Below are positions 42,754 to 52,900 of a DNA stretch of 64,000 bases, in pieces. Positions within the stretch are counted from its first letter, which is position 1; each line of letters begins with the position of its first letter. The stretch lies in NCBI RefSeq assembly GCF_014207565.1, contig NZ_JACHGJ010000005.1:248001-312000 (forward strand). The letters are read 5' to 3'. The DNA is from Spirochaeta isovalerica. Lineage in GTDB: Bacteria > Spirochaetota > Spirochaetia > DSM-2461. Under the pieces are notes generated by a model. That model worked only from the letters and a program-made list of their open reading frames with translations, did not search any database and had not been told where the DNA came from. The translations under genes were made by a program, and so were the position numbers.

Positions 42754-43704
42754 ATGGAAACTTATTTTAGCGAGGTACATATTCCTATGGGGAACCGATC
42801 GGCTTACGCTCCCGGCAGGGCCTGGAACAGACTCTGGAAATACAGAATGTTCTATCTGCTTATGCTTCCGGGATTCGTTTATCTGGTGTTATTCCATTAT
42901 CTGCCCATGCTCGGGCTGCGCTTCTCCTTTTACGATTACGACTTGAGAGGCGTGGGTGATTTTATCGGATTTGAACACTTCAGAGACGCCCTTTCCAGCG
43001 AAGGATTTACAAGGGCATTTAAAAATACGCTTATTCTCAGTTCGGCGAACATAGTCATCCAGATGACTCTGACAATAAGCATCTCCCTTCTGCTCAATGA
43101 ACTGAAGAACAGATTGTTCAAAAGGGCGGTCCAGACCGTTATCTACCTGCCCCACTTTCTTTCATGGGTGGTTGTGGGCGCTCTATTCACTCTCTTTCTG
43201 TCCCGTCAGGGAGGACTGGTCAACGCGGTCATTTCCGGCTTGGGAGGCGAACCGAAGTACTTTCTCGGAAATCCGACTCTGTGGAGAGGCACCTACCTGT
43301 TCATATTGAGCTGGCGGGAAGTGGGCTGGGGAACTGTCGTTTTCCTTGCGGCGCTTTCCGGTGTGGATCCTCAACTCTATGAGGCCGCCATTATGGACGG
43401 AGCGAACCGATGGAAGCAGATGGTTCACATAACCCTGCCCCAGCTGGTGCCGGTCATCGTAATCGTACTGATCATGAACCTGGCGAAGATTTTCAACCTT
43501 TTCGAATCGGTTTTCGTTCTCTACAATCCGCTGGTCTACAAGGTTTCCGATGTTATCCAGACCTATGTCTACCGCTCGGGAATCACCCAGTTCCGCTTCG
43601 GTTACGCCACGGCAGTCGGTCTGTTCCGTTCGGTCATAGCATTCGCGCTCGTTGTCAGCGCCAACAAAATTTCCAGCCGCCTGCGCGGTGAGTCGGTGCT
43701 TTAG
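42754..43704 (+). CDS. ABC transporter permease (LplB/YteP type)
   Basis: A 316-residue carbohydrate ABC permease of the six-helix type. The N-terminal FYLLMLPGFVYLVLFHYLPMLGLRFSFYDYDLRG is the LplB/YteP signature, and the ATPase-contact EAA loop reads YEAAIMDGANRWKQMVHITLPQL (residues ~209-231). It forms a heterodimer with the next gene product and carries oligosaccharides (here likely oligogalacturonides) delivered by the binding protein. GAGGA precedes the ATG. No ATPase gene is present in the window, so a shared MsmX-like ATPase is likely. Confidence 0.92.
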   Translation: METYFSEVHIPMGNRSAYAPGRAWNRLWKYRMFYLLMLPGFVYLVLFHYLPMLGLRFSFYDYDLRGVGDFIGFEHFRDALSSEGFTRAFKNTLILSSANIVIQMTLTISISLLLNELKNRLFKRAVQTVIYLPHFLSWVVVGALFTLFLSRQGGLVNAVISGLGGEPKYFLGNPTLWRGTYLFILSWREVGWGTVVFLAALSGVDPQLYEAAIMDGANRWKQMVHITLPQLVPVIVIVLIMNLAKIFNLFESVFVLYNPLVYKVSDVIQTYVYRSGITQFRFGYATAVGLFRSVIAFALVVSANKISSRLRGESVL

Positions 43705-43716
43705 GAGGCGGGAAAA

Positions 43717-44589
43717 ATGACAAAGAGAAAAAGTCTTCATTCCCATTCGACGGGTTACAACATATTCAGAACCATCAACCTGATTTTCATGCTCAGCATC
43801 ATTCTGGTAATTATGATTCCCATTTTGAAAATCGTCATAGACTCCTTCGACGAGAAAGCTTCGGAAACCATTTTCAGGATTTTCCCCGAAGCGATAACCG
43901 TTGACGCCTACAAATTGATTTTAAGCCGGCCGGCCATTTTCCGCCCGCTGGTCATCAGTTTCATCACCACCATTTCGGGAACGGCTATAGCCATGACGAT
44001 CACATCGTTTTACGCCTATGGCCTGGCGCAGAAGAATCTGCCGGGGCGAAAATTCCTGATGGGGCTGGCGCTGGTGACCATGGTATTCCGGGCCGGAATG
44101 ATCCCTCTGTTCCTGGTTGTCAGAAATCTGGGTCTGATGAACAGCCTCTGGGCCGTTCTTCTGGTTCACGCCATGGATGCTTACTATCTGCTGCTCCTGA
44201 AGAACTTCTTCGAGAGCATTCCGACGAGCATTTTCGATGCGGCGGAAATTGACGGATGTACCCCTCTGCAGACCTTTATCCGAGTGGTCCTGCCCCTGTC
44301 CAAGCCCGGACTGGCGGCGATAGGCCTCTTCTACGTGGTCTATTACTGGAACCAGTTCTTCGACTACATACTCTACATCCAGACGAAACCGAACCTGCAC
44401 AATTTCCAGGTTTTCCTGCGCAGTCTCGTCATCGAGTCGGACACCCAGGGATTCGAAGGGTTCTCCTTCGCGACCCAGAGTCTGAAGAATGCGGCGATTA
44501 CGGTTTCGATCATCCCCGTTCTGATCCTGTATCCGATGGTCCAGAAGCACTTTGTTAAGGGGATTAATTTGGGCGCTGTGAAAGGGTGA
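43717..44589 (+). CDS. ABC transporter permease (LplC/YtcP type)
   Basis: A 290-residue permease partner. The EAA loop is FDAAEIDGCTPLQTFIRVVLPLSKPGLAA (residues ~169-197), and the start IFRTINLIFMLSIILVIMIPILKIVIDSF and the end MVQKHFVKGINLGAVKG are typical of the LplC/YtcP group. It begins 12 bases after the first permease with GGAGG before the ATG. Together with the YteP-type permease it makes the membrane channel for pectin oligosaccharides. The C-terminal VKGINLGAVKG is the usual family end. Confidence 0.92.
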   Translation: MTKRKSLHSHSTGYNIFRTINLIFMLSIILVIMIPILKIVIDSFDEKASETIFRIFPEAITVDAYKLILSRPAIFRPLVISFITTISGTAIAMTITSFYAYGLAQKNLPGRKFLMGLALVTMVFRAGMIPLFLVVRNLGLMNSLWAVLLVHAMDAYYLLLLKNFFESIPTSIFDAAEIDGCTPLQTFIRVVLPLSKPGLAAIGLFYVVYYWNQFFDYILYIQTKPNLHNFQVFLRSLVIESDTQGFEGFSFATQSLKNAAITVSIIPVLILYPMVQKHFVKGINLGAVKG

Positions 44590-44660
44590 TGCGCCCTGAT
44601 GATTTATTGAATTGTGGAGCGGCTCCGGCGGCTCTTCAAAATATATTGGAGGATTTTTTT

Positions 44661-46091
44661 ATGAAAAAAGGTAATGTTCTTTTAGGTTTGCTCGTAGTGC
44701 TGACAGCGGCGCTTTTTGCGAACGGTCAACAGGAAAGCGGAGACGACGGCGCGGCTCCGGTAAAAATCAAAGCTATTTTCGACAGAATTCTGACGGAAGA
44801 AAACGGACAGAAAGAATGGGCCGCAGCTTTTGAAGAGCTGACGGGAGCCAGAATCGATATCGTTCAGCCGGCGCACAACCAGTATTCCCAGATACTGGGA
44901 GCGACTTTCGCCGCGGGTGATATTCCCGATCTTCTGGAAATCCAGACAAATGACTACCTGTCCTATGCTCTTTCGGGCAACCTCGTTCCCCTGGAAGACT
45001 ATATCGCCGCATCTTCCCAGTGGAAAGATGTCGATCCCGCTCTTGTTGAAGCCTACAGACTGAAAGACGGACATATCTACGGCGTTCCCACTTACGATGG
45101 CGGCGGATGCGTCACTTATATCAGAAAAGACTGGCTCGACAATCTTGGACTCGACGTTCCCGCAACCTGGGATGAGTACTACGAAGTTCTCAAAGCCTTC
45201 ACTTTCAACGACCCCGATGGAAACGGAGCTAATGACACAATGGGTCTCACACTCCCCTTCCAGACCGGTTACGAGTTCGATTACTACAACAGATTCATCA
45301 TGCAGGGAGCCATGTTCGGTTTCCAGGAAAAAGACGGAAAATGGGTGGACGGATTCCTTCAGCCCGAAATGATTCCCGCTCTGGAAAGATTCCAGCAGCT
45401 CTATGCGGAAAAGATTCTCGACAACGAGTTCTTCACCAACAAAACTTCCACTGCCAGAGAAAAAATCTATCAGGGCCAGGCCGGCGTTATGGAATACTGG
45501 TCCGGTACATGGGCTGTCAGATTCAACGACAGCGCTCAGAATGCTCACCCCGAAGCTCAGGTAATTCCTATAGAGCCTATCGACAATGCTTTTTACATTA
45601 ACAGAGTCGGACCGGCTTTCTCCATCACCAAAGCGGCAAAGAATCCCGAAGGCGTTTTTAATGCTTTCATGAACACCATGCTCGACAAAGGCGCCGGACA
45701 GGCTCTTTTCACTCACGGTATCGAAGGCAAGCACTTCCGGAAGAGCGACAACGGCTACGTAATGCTTCCCGAGCCTTCCAATCCCGACAGACCTTTCGAC
45801 AAGGCCTATTCCGACCCCACTCTGGTTATGAACGGATGGACACCTCTCGTACCCCAGGCTGATCTGATCACTCTGTCCCGGAAAATCCAGAGCGAAAACG
45901 CAGTACAGCTCTCACTGCCCCAGGGCGGCGATATGTACATCAAGAGAATCGGAGAACTGCTGACCATCAAGCAGGAAATCTTCTCTGAAGTCGTTGTCGG
46001 CAGGCTGACACCCGCTGAAGGTCAGGCTCAGTACAAGGCTAAAGCCGCCGATCTGGACCTCGATGCGGTTATCGCGGAGCTCAACAGCTAA
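44661..46091 (+). CDS. Periplasmic binding protein for the pectin ABC transporter (second copy)
   Basis: The 476-residue protein has signal peptide MKKGNVLLGLLVVLTAALFA followed by NGQQES, which has no lipobox cysteine and fits the exported spirochaete style. The mature part is a family-1 carbohydrate-binding protein. DGHIYGVPTYDGGGCVTYIRKDWLDNLG and the calcium-loop-like NDPDGNGANDT match the lipoprotein at 38853 closely. GGAGG precedes the ATG at 44661. A terminator follows, so this gene is probably expressed more than the downstream enzymes. The likely ligands are oligogalacturonides, as inferred from the neighbours. Confidence 0.9.
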   Translation: MKKGNVLLGLLVVLTAALFANGQQESGDDGAAPVKIKAIFDRILTEENGQKEWAAAFEELTGARIDIVQPAHNQYSQILGATFAAGDIPDLLEIQTNDYLSYALSGNLVPLEDYIAASSQWKDVDPALVEAYRLKDGHIYGVPTYDGGGCVTYIRKDWLDNLGLDVPATWDEYYEVLKAFTFNDPDGNGANDTMGLTLPFQTGYEFDYYNRFIMQGAMFGFQEKDGKWVDGFLQPEMIPALERFQQLYAEKILDNEFFTNKTSTAREKIYQGQAGVMEYWSGTWAVRFNDSAQNAHPEAQVIPIEPIDNAFYINRVGPAFSITKAAKNPEGVFNAFMNTMLDKGAGQALFTHGIEGKHFRKSDNGYVMLPEPSNPDRPFDKAYSDPTLVMNGWTPLVPQADLITLSRKIQSENAVQLSLPQGGDMYIKRIGELLTIKQEIFSEVVVGRLTPAEGQAQYKAKAADLDLDAVIAELNS

Positions 46092-46119
46092 ACTCTTTTT
46101 GAGTAAGAACCATAATTTG

Positions 46120-46146
46120 GCAGAGCCCTTTACGGGCTCTGCTTTT
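46120..46146 (+). terminator. Intra-operon terminator/attenuator
   Basis: GCAGAGCCC (46120-46128) and GGGCTCTGC (46134-46142) form a 9-bp stem with a 5-base loop followed by TTTT. It lies between the binding-protein gene and the GH28 gene, 15 bases before the latter, and would lower read-through to the enzymes. Confidence 0.8.
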
Positions 46147-46160
46147 CAGGATATTTAACA

Positions 46161-47516
46161 TTGAAAGAATTCGTCGTAAACCCGACAGAAACCGGGGACC
46201 TCTCAAAATTACAGAGACTAATGGATTCGCTGAAAGGACAGGATGGAAGAATCATCCTGAAACCGGGGCAGCATTATTCGGGGCCTCTTAAAATCCCTTC
46301 CCATATTAATTTGCATCTGGACGAAGGTGCGGAGCTGCTCTTTTCCGATGACTTTTCTCTCTGTCCCGCTGTCCTCACCAGATGGGAGGGGACCGAATGC
46401 TATGCCCTGCGGGCTCTGATTTTCGCAGAAGACAGCAGCGGCATAACCATATCCGGCAGGGGTACGATCAACGGACAGGGAGCCCGTTGGTGGTCCTCCT
46501 ACAGGAACATGAGAAAAGGCCTTGTATCCCGGGAAGTGAAAGAGGTTCAGGAAAGACTTATACCACTCAACAGAGAAATCGGCGGCGGATCCGGCGGAGG
46601 CGGAAGGGAAACCGGCTTCTTAAGGCCTTCCCTCATTCAGTTCAAAAACTGCAGCGGGATCCGGATTGAAGGGGTGACTCTGAAAAACTCGCCCTTCTGG
46701 AATACTCATATTCTCTACAGCCGCGATGTCGCTCTGGAAAATCTCTCTTTCATCAATCCCTATGACGCTCCCAACAGCGACGGGCTGGATATCGATTCGA
46801 GCGAAAATGTAACTGTGGACGGCTGCCGGTTCGACGTGGGCGACGACTGCCTCTGCCTGAAATCGGGAATGGATGCCGACGGCATCCGGGTCGGCAAACC
46901 GACCGCCCACGTCAATGTGAAGAACTGCTCCATGGAGCACGGCCACGGAGCCGTTGTCATCGGATCGGAGACCTCCGGAGGAATCAGTCACATTACAGTT
47001 GAGAACTGCCGGATGAGAGGGACGGACCGGGGTATCCGGGTTAAAACCAGGAGAGGACGCGGCGGAACTGTCGAAAATATCAGACTGAAAAATCTGGAAA
47101 TGGATGGCGTGTCTGCGCCTATCGTTATGAATATGTATTACCGATGCGGGGCCGGCGAGGATGAGGCGGAAAGGCTTGCTTCTCTGGAGATTCCGGAGAT
47201 CATAGAGAGAACGTCGACACCGGTAATACGGGATATAGTGATCGAAAATATTCATGCGAAGAATATCAGGTCGGCAGCAGCCTTTTTCCTGGGCCTTCCG
47301 GAAAGTCCTATAGAAAGGATCAGCATAACCGGTTTTACAGCTGAAAGCGAAGAGGATCGGCCGATTGAGGAGCCGGCGATGGATCTCTTCCATACCAAAA
47401 CGGCAAGTCCCGCCATAATGAGGGCTTTTGTCCGTAACTCCCATTTTATCGACATAAAAATCGACGGACAGACAGAAAACATTTTAAAACCTATTTTCCA
47501 GGAGATTGATGAATGA
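46161..47516 (+). CDS. GH28 polygalacturonase-type hydrolase
   Basis: A 451-residue right-handed beta-helix enzyme of glycoside hydrolase family 28. The four catalytic motifs are visible in order: NSDGLDIDSS (usual NTD), GDDCLCLKSG (DD), EHGHGAVVIGSE (GHG) and RGIRVKTRRG (RIK). There is no signal peptide, so it acts in the cytoplasm on imported oligogalacturonides or rhamnogalacturonides. TTG at 46161 is the start that fits the family's N-terminal strand; an AGGA site lies ten bases upstream. The next gene overlaps its stop (ATGA). The hydrolysis mode (exo or endo) is not clear. Confidence 0.92.
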   Translation: MKEFVVNPTETGDLSKLQRLMDSLKGQDGRIILKPGQHYSGPLKIPSHINLHLDEGAELLFSDDFSLCPAVLTRWEGTECYALRALIFAEDSSGITISGRGTINGQGARWWSSYRNMRKGLVSREVKEVQERLIPLNREIGGGSGGGGRETGFLRPSLIQFKNCSGIRIEGVTLKNSPFWNTHILYSRDVALENLSFINPYDAPNSDGLDIDSSENVTVDGCRFDVGDDCLCLKSGMDADGIRVGKPTAHVNVKNCSMEHGHGAVVIGSETSGGISHITVENCRMRGTDRGIRVKTRRGRGGTVENIRLKNLEMDGVSAPIVMNMYYRCGAGEDEAERLASLEIPEIIERTSTPVIRDIVIENIHAKNIRSAAAFFLGLPESPIERISITGFTAESEEDRPIEEPAMDLFHTKTASPAIMRAFVRNSHFIDIKIDGQTENILKPIFQEIDE

Positions 47517-48361
47517 TTAACATCGGAGTAAGAGCCCATGATTTCGGAAAGATGGAAGCTCCGGAACTATCGGACCGAATAGGGAAATTCGGTTTTTCAA
47601 GCATTCAGCTGGCGCTGAAAAAAGCCATAGCCGGATTCGATGAAGACCATGGAAGATTGAGTCCCGGCCTGGGCAATTATTTCCGCGACAGCTTTGCGCG
47701 GAACCGGATCGATATCTCCGTTCTCGGTTGTTATATCAATCCCGTCCATCCCGACAGGCTGGAGAGAGAGAAAGCCATTTCCCGTTTCAAGGAGCACCTC
47801 CTCTTTTCCCGGGATTTCGGATGCGCCATTGTGGGTACGGAAACCGGGTCTCCCAATCCGGACTGCAGTTTTACCGAAGACATATATAAAGAGGAAACCT
47901 TTCAAGACTTTATCGCCGCATTGAAGGTACTGGTGGCTGCGGCAGAAAAAACGGGAGCCATCGTCGCCATTGAAGGCGTGGCGGACAAACACACTATCCA
48001 CTCCCACGAAAGAATGAAGCGGACACTGGAACTGATACCCTCTCCCAATCTGGGAGTCATTTACGATCCGGTGAACTTCCTTCCGGCAGCTCAATCCGGA
48101 GAGAGCGACAGATTGATGGAAGAGGCGTTTGAGCTTTTCGCCCACAAAATGGTAGCTATCCATGCCAAGGATTTCAAAATGGATGATGGTATAAAAAACG
48201 GAACGCTGCCGGCGGGACAGGGAGAGCTGAATTATCATCTTCTCTTCGATCTGATCAGGCATTACAAGCCATGGATTCATGTCCTTCTGGAGAACAACAG
48301 GCCGGAAACCCTGAGAGAATCTCTCCGTTTTCTGGATAGTGTAAAAGAGGATTTGAAATGA
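47513..48361 (+). CDS. TIM-barrel sugar isomerase/epimerase-like protein
   Basis: A 282-residue AP-endonuclease-2/xylose-isomerase-like TIM barrel. Metal-binding candidates appear in order: AIEGVADKHTIH (Glu), GVIYDPVNF (Asp), VAIHAKDF (His) and HVLLENNRP (Glu). It probably isomerises or epimerises a sugar or uronate released by the neighbouring GH28 and GH105 enzymes. Its start overlaps GH28's stop, and its stop overlaps the next start (ATGA), so three enzymes are translated together. The exact substrate is not indicated; similar proteins occur in pectin and inositol clusters. Confidence 0.85.
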   Translation: MINIGVRAHDFGKMEAPELSDRIGKFGFSSIQLALKKAIAGFDEDHGRLSPGLGNYFRDSFARNRIDISVLGCYINPVHPDRLEREKAISRFKEHLLFSRDFGCAIVGTETGSPNPDCSFTEDIYKEETFQDFIAALKVLVAAAEKTGAIVAIEGVADKHTIHSHERMKRTLELIPSPNLGVIYDPVNFLPAAQSGESDRLMEEAFELFAHKMVAIHAKDFKMDDGIKNGTLPAGQGELNYHLLFDLIRHYKPWIHVLLENNRPETLRESLRFLDSVKEDLK

Positions 48362-49464
48362 AACTGATTGACCGGTATATCGATGAATTGCTGGAAAGCA
48401 CTCCGGAAACCCCTCTCTGGAACCAGGAAATGATCCGCCAGGGCAAAAAGCCTCACTGGAACTATATCGACGGCTGCATGATGACCGCTTTTCTGACACT
48501 TTACAAAAAGAAAGGGGACATTAAATTTCTGAACTTCGTTAAAGAATATATAGACTATTTTATCGCTGAAGACGGATCGATTCTGACATACGAAAGAGAA
48601 GCCTGGAACTTGGACAATATCAATGAAGGACGGGCTCTTTTCGCTCTTTACGACCATTCCGGAAATGAAAAATACAGAAAGGCATTGGATGTTCTGTACG
48701 ACCAGCTGATAAACCAGCCCAGAACGGCCGGAGGGAACTTCTGGCATAAAGCAATCTACCCCGACCAGATATGGCTCGACGGACTGTATATGGCCCAGCC
48801 TTTTTATCTGGAGTATGAAAAGCGATTCAACGGCAAAAGGAACTACCGCGATATACTCTCCCAGTACAAAAATGTCTACGAGACCCTCAGGGACCGGGAA
48901 ACGGGACTATACTTTCACGCCTGCGATACTTCCCGAAAGATGTTCTGGTGTGACAGGAAAACCGGGTTATCCCGCCACTTCTGGCTCCGGGCTATTGGTT
49001 GGTTTTATATGTCATTAGTCGATGTGCTGGAACTTCTCGATAAAGAGGATTATGAGTTTCAAAAAGAGATTTCAGAGATGTTCAAAGAACTAACTGATTC
49101 CCTCCTTAAATATCAGGATGAATCGGGAATGTGGTTTCAGATTGCTGATCTGGGAAGCCGGAAACCGAATTACCTGGAAACCAGCGGAAGCAGCATTATC
49201 GCTTTTGCCCTTCTAAAAGCCGTTCGGCTCAACATTCTGCCCCGCTCTTATTATTCCCATGGTGAAAGGGCATTCAAAGGAATCTGCCGGGAGTATCTCT
49301 ATGAAAAAGAGGGGAAAATGAACCTGGGAGGGACTTGTCTTGTCGCCGGACTGGGGGGGAAGGAAAGGAGAGACGGATCATTTGAGTACTATATGTCAGA
49401 ACCAGTTGTGGAAAACGAGGCCAAAGGGATCGCCCCTTTTATACTGGCCTATTTGAATTTATAA
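48358..49464 (+). CDS. GH105 unsaturated rhamnogalacturonyl hydrolase (YteR type)
   Basis: A 368-residue alpha/alpha-barrel enzyme of glycoside hydrolase family 88/105. The catalytic Asp region is FWHKAIYPDQIWLDGLYMAQPFY (residues ~125-147), followed later by FWLRAIGWFYMSLVDVLELL and NYLETSGSSIIAFALLKAV. No signal peptide, so it is cytoplasmic. It removes the unsaturated galacturonyl residue left by lyases from oligorhamnogalacturonides or galacturonides. It is the last gene of the ABC-GH28-GH105 operon. The lyase that would make its substrate is not in the window. Confidence 0.92.
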   Translation: MKLIDRYIDELLESTPETPLWNQEMIRQGKKPHWNYIDGCMMTAFLTLYKKKGDIKFLNFVKEYIDYFIAEDGSILTYEREAWNLDNINEGRALFALYDHSGNEKYRKALDVLYDQLINQPRTAGGNFWHKAIYPDQIWLDGLYMAQPFYLEYEKRFNGKRNYRDILSQYKNVYETLRDRETGLYFHACDTSRKMFWCDRKTGLSRHFWLRAIGWFYMSLVDVLELLDKEDYEFQKEISEMFKELTDSLLKYQDESGMWFQIADLGSRKPNYLETSGSSIIAFALLKAVRLNILPRSYYSHGERAFKGICREYLYEKEGKMNLGGTCLVAGLGGKERRDGSFEYYMSEPVVENEAKGIAPFILAYLNL

Positions 49465-49554
49465 TGGAATCAGTGACATTTTGTTTTTTGAACCGGCGAT
49501 CTCTGCCGGTTATACCGATCTAAACCTTATGATCCCCACGGTCAGAACAGCGTT

Positions 49555-49895
49555 TTAAATCTCAATCAACTCATAATCCCGTGTTCCCAACCCGATTTTG
49601 ACTCCGTGCTCGAGACAGGTAGTCCAATACGTATCGGGGTGTGTCATAGTATAAGGATCATGGTTATGATGTTCTCCAATCCGCACCGATGGCATCAACG
49701 AGACATACGGCCATTTCGTGTCCTTTGAAATGAATCTTGATCGCAGCATATTTATCTTTAAAATCCATATCCTCGATACCGGCACGCTTAATCAACCTGT
49801 GCAATTTTTGCAGGAGATTCTCCTGTGAGGTTGTCTTAAATGTTGTAAAATAGACTTCTGATTTCAGAATTTTCTCTACTTTGAGATTTTCATAA
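49555..49895 (-). pseudogene. Remnant of a DUF362 (iron-sulfur domain) gene
   Basis: Between GH105 and the ankyrin gene the minus strand holds pieces of a DUF362 protein. In one frame VEKILKSEVYFTTFKTTSQENLLQKLHRLIKRAGIED...AAIKIHF (49893 downwards) is the conserved N-terminus. The same frame then jumps to MAVCLVDAIGADWRTS, a piece from near the C-terminal ferredoxin-like part. After a frame change HPDTYWTTCLEHGVKIGLGTRDYELIEI (stop at 49555) is the normal C-terminal end. Most of the middle, including the main cysteine motifs, is gone. It is a deleted and frameshifted gene. The rest of the ~500-base gap (49465-49967) shows only a short hairpin at 49491-49511. Confidence 0.75.
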
Positions 49896-49967
49896 CTCTA
49901 ATTATGCTGAAATATGGAGTTGACTTCAGGTCAAGATATTTTTTTATTCTAAGCTGAGATATATCAA

Positions 49968-52900
49968 TTATTTCCATCTCAGCAGTTTTTTCAGATTGCT
50001 CTGATACTCTTGGTCCAGCAGTTCAGCCTTCATAGCCTCTGGCGCCTTTAAAAGTAAGGGTTTTAGGAAATCCTGCTGCCATTGGATGCCGTTGAAGTCC
50101 GCCAGAAGAAAAACATTCACTCCGACCTTGTTCCATACATACGGATCTGCACCATATTCCAGAAGTATTTCTAAAATCTCCCTGGACATACCATTCCATA
50201 CCGCCAGAATCAAGGCAGTGTTGCCCGACAGCGATTTATGATTGATCATTTCGCTCCGCTGGTTCTCGGGGGACCCTTCTATAATTCCTCTGATTACCCA
50301 GGGATTCACCGTGGAGTTACTCAAAGCAAACATGAGAGGAGAAAATCCGATTACATTATCCGACATTGTCAAAGGGAAAAGAGGGGAGCCGGAGAGATCG
50401 GATGAAATGTAATGATAGTTGGGATCTACAACACCCGGCTCTTCTTCCGGTATGGCCGATTCATCAGGCCAATAGTATAAAAGTTCTACAAGCTCATCTC
50501 CGCCGAGACTGACCATGGCATAATCAAGAGCGGTAAACCCGAACTGGTTGAACTCATCTGTCTCGGCTCCGGCAGCTATCATTTTTGCCAGTACGGAAGG
50601 GGAATGTCCCAGAGTTGCTGAAGCGACCAGATCGGAGTTCATATCATCAACAAATTTGGGAGGATACTTCGGATTATGTCCATATCGAACACCGCTAGCG
50701 GCTTTGCGCAGCCCGGGAAATTCCCCCCTGAAGAAGGCATTGGGAAAAGGAGTGGATTCCACGCTACTGTGATAGAGACGCTTACTGTCAAGAGGTACAT
50801 CTACGCTTTCATTGCTATTGAATGTCATTTCGGGATAAGGAGCGCCGACATAGTAATGGATCTCTGTAGCCGGACGTAAATCTATCTCCTCTGGTTCGCT
50901 ATAACGGGGCACAGCTCCGCCATCGAGCAAAGCTTCAATGGTTTCAGACTGCCCTCTGTCAGCCAAGGCAATTTGCAGCAGGCTTTCTCCCGTATCGGGA
51001 TCGTTCATGGCTCCGTCCAGCCCAGCAGCGACAAGGGTCCCCGCTTTGCCATCGCTGCACAGATTGGAGTTCTCAAAAAATGTGCGGATCATGGTGAACT
51101 GATGGGTTTTCGGACTGGACGGAGACATAAACTCGGGAATTACTGTCTGACCGGCATTCACAAGGGACTCAAAAAACAGGTCATCGCCGCCATAAGGGTA
51201 ACCGTCAACGTCCCACCTGGTCATAAAATCCAGCAGTTTCATCAAGTGATTACTTCCTGGAGCCTTAAAACCGAGATCCACTAAAGGAATGACTATTTCT
51301 CTAGCGTACAACTCCTGAGTCTGGGTGTTTCGGGTCAGGTACAGGAAAGAATCGAGAAATACTTCCAGAAGATCGGGATTCCGCTCGGGACTGACATGAC
51401 CGGTTTCAAGGATAGCCTTGACACTGCCAAAAAGAAATGGTGTGGTATGTTCTCTTTCCGATTTGAGAGGCAATTCATATTTCGCCGCATTGAGGAAATA
51501 TTGTCTTAACGTTTCTCCGGCTGTCAGCTCAAGAACGGAAGGATCGGTTTCGGATAACATCTGTTTCAACCTGGCCAACGCTTCCCTTTGAAGCATACGA
51601 CCATGGGTCTTAGCTATCTTATTATCGCTGTATTCTATCAGGAAATCGGCTATGGCATACAAATTCACTTCATCGGATTCTGTTATGAGGCCGGGAATGG
51701 GAGGAAGAGCCGCTTCCAGAGCCAAAGATCGCGCCGTCTGTCCATCGGCATTTTCCCAATCGACATCGGCTCCCGCATCGATGAGAAGCCTGATGAGATC
51801 AAGGTCGCGTTTTAATACAGAGTTTATCAAAAGCGATTTTGCCCTGTCCGTACCCTTTCCAAGAACTATAGATGGATCCATTCCCAGCTTGAGCGCATAT
51901 TCCACGGCCTCCGGATTGCCATGTTCAAACAAGGCAGAACGAAAGTCGGAGTTCTCATTCAGGTCAGCTTCCGGGTAAACCTTTAGGACGGTTTCAAGTA
52001 AAGGAAACAGGACAGGATGCTCCGGAGCTTTACTCATCAGCCAGTTCAGCAGATACGGATCATCGGTCCAGGAATAATCCAACCCCGCGAGATATTCGAT
52101 TACAGCAGGATCGGGTTCATACTCTTTGCGGCCTATGCCGACTTTTCTCTGGGGGTAGCCCTCAAAGACGGCAAACCCGGTGCCGGGAGCCGGCCTGTAG
52201 CTTCGGCCGAAGGGGTCCAGCCTCAGGTTCTCAACCAGATAACGGAGCATTGAGACATTACCGCTGCGCATGGTTTCCCCGGCGATCCACGGGTAAAGGG
52301 TATACCCGAGATCATCGAGCAACGCTATTATTTCCATATTTCCGTTTCGCAACAGCCAGTTAAGAGTCTGTGCTCCATCATAAATGGCTTCACTGTCGGC
52401 ATAAAAGTATTCATCAGGTATTACATGGCTGGAAAGCAGAAAGCGGAAAATCTCATTTCGGTTATGTTCCGCAGCCAGGACAAACATTTCAGGAGAATAA
52501 CCAATACCGGCAGAATCGAGCAAAGCGACAATCTCAAGATTGCCTTGGGTCGCTGCCAGCTTTCCGATTTCGGTTAAAATATCACGGTCGTCAGCCGGCA
52601 GGTCTGCAATATTGGCAAGGGCTCCCAGTCCCACCAGAGCGGAAGCCCAATCAGGATTACCGGAATACAAAGCGAAACGCACAAGAGAGGGACCAGTATC
52701 GGCAGCAGCCAAAGGAGCCCCGGCCTCGCAAAGCAAAGCAAGAATCTCGACGGATGCTGCTGACACTGCCATACCGAGCTCCAGATTAAGGTCCCGGGAG
52801 CTGCCGCCGCCGTTTTCCAGGAGAAAACGCACCATTTCAATATCCCTTTTGCCGATATATATACCAATAAGCGTGGAAAAATACCGTTCATATTCGCTAT

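Noticed and set aside
49491-49511. AACCGGC/GCCGGTT hairpin as terminator of the pectin operon
   Set aside because: The T-rich stretch lies upstream of the stem rather than downstream, so it does not fit a rho-independent terminator in that direction.
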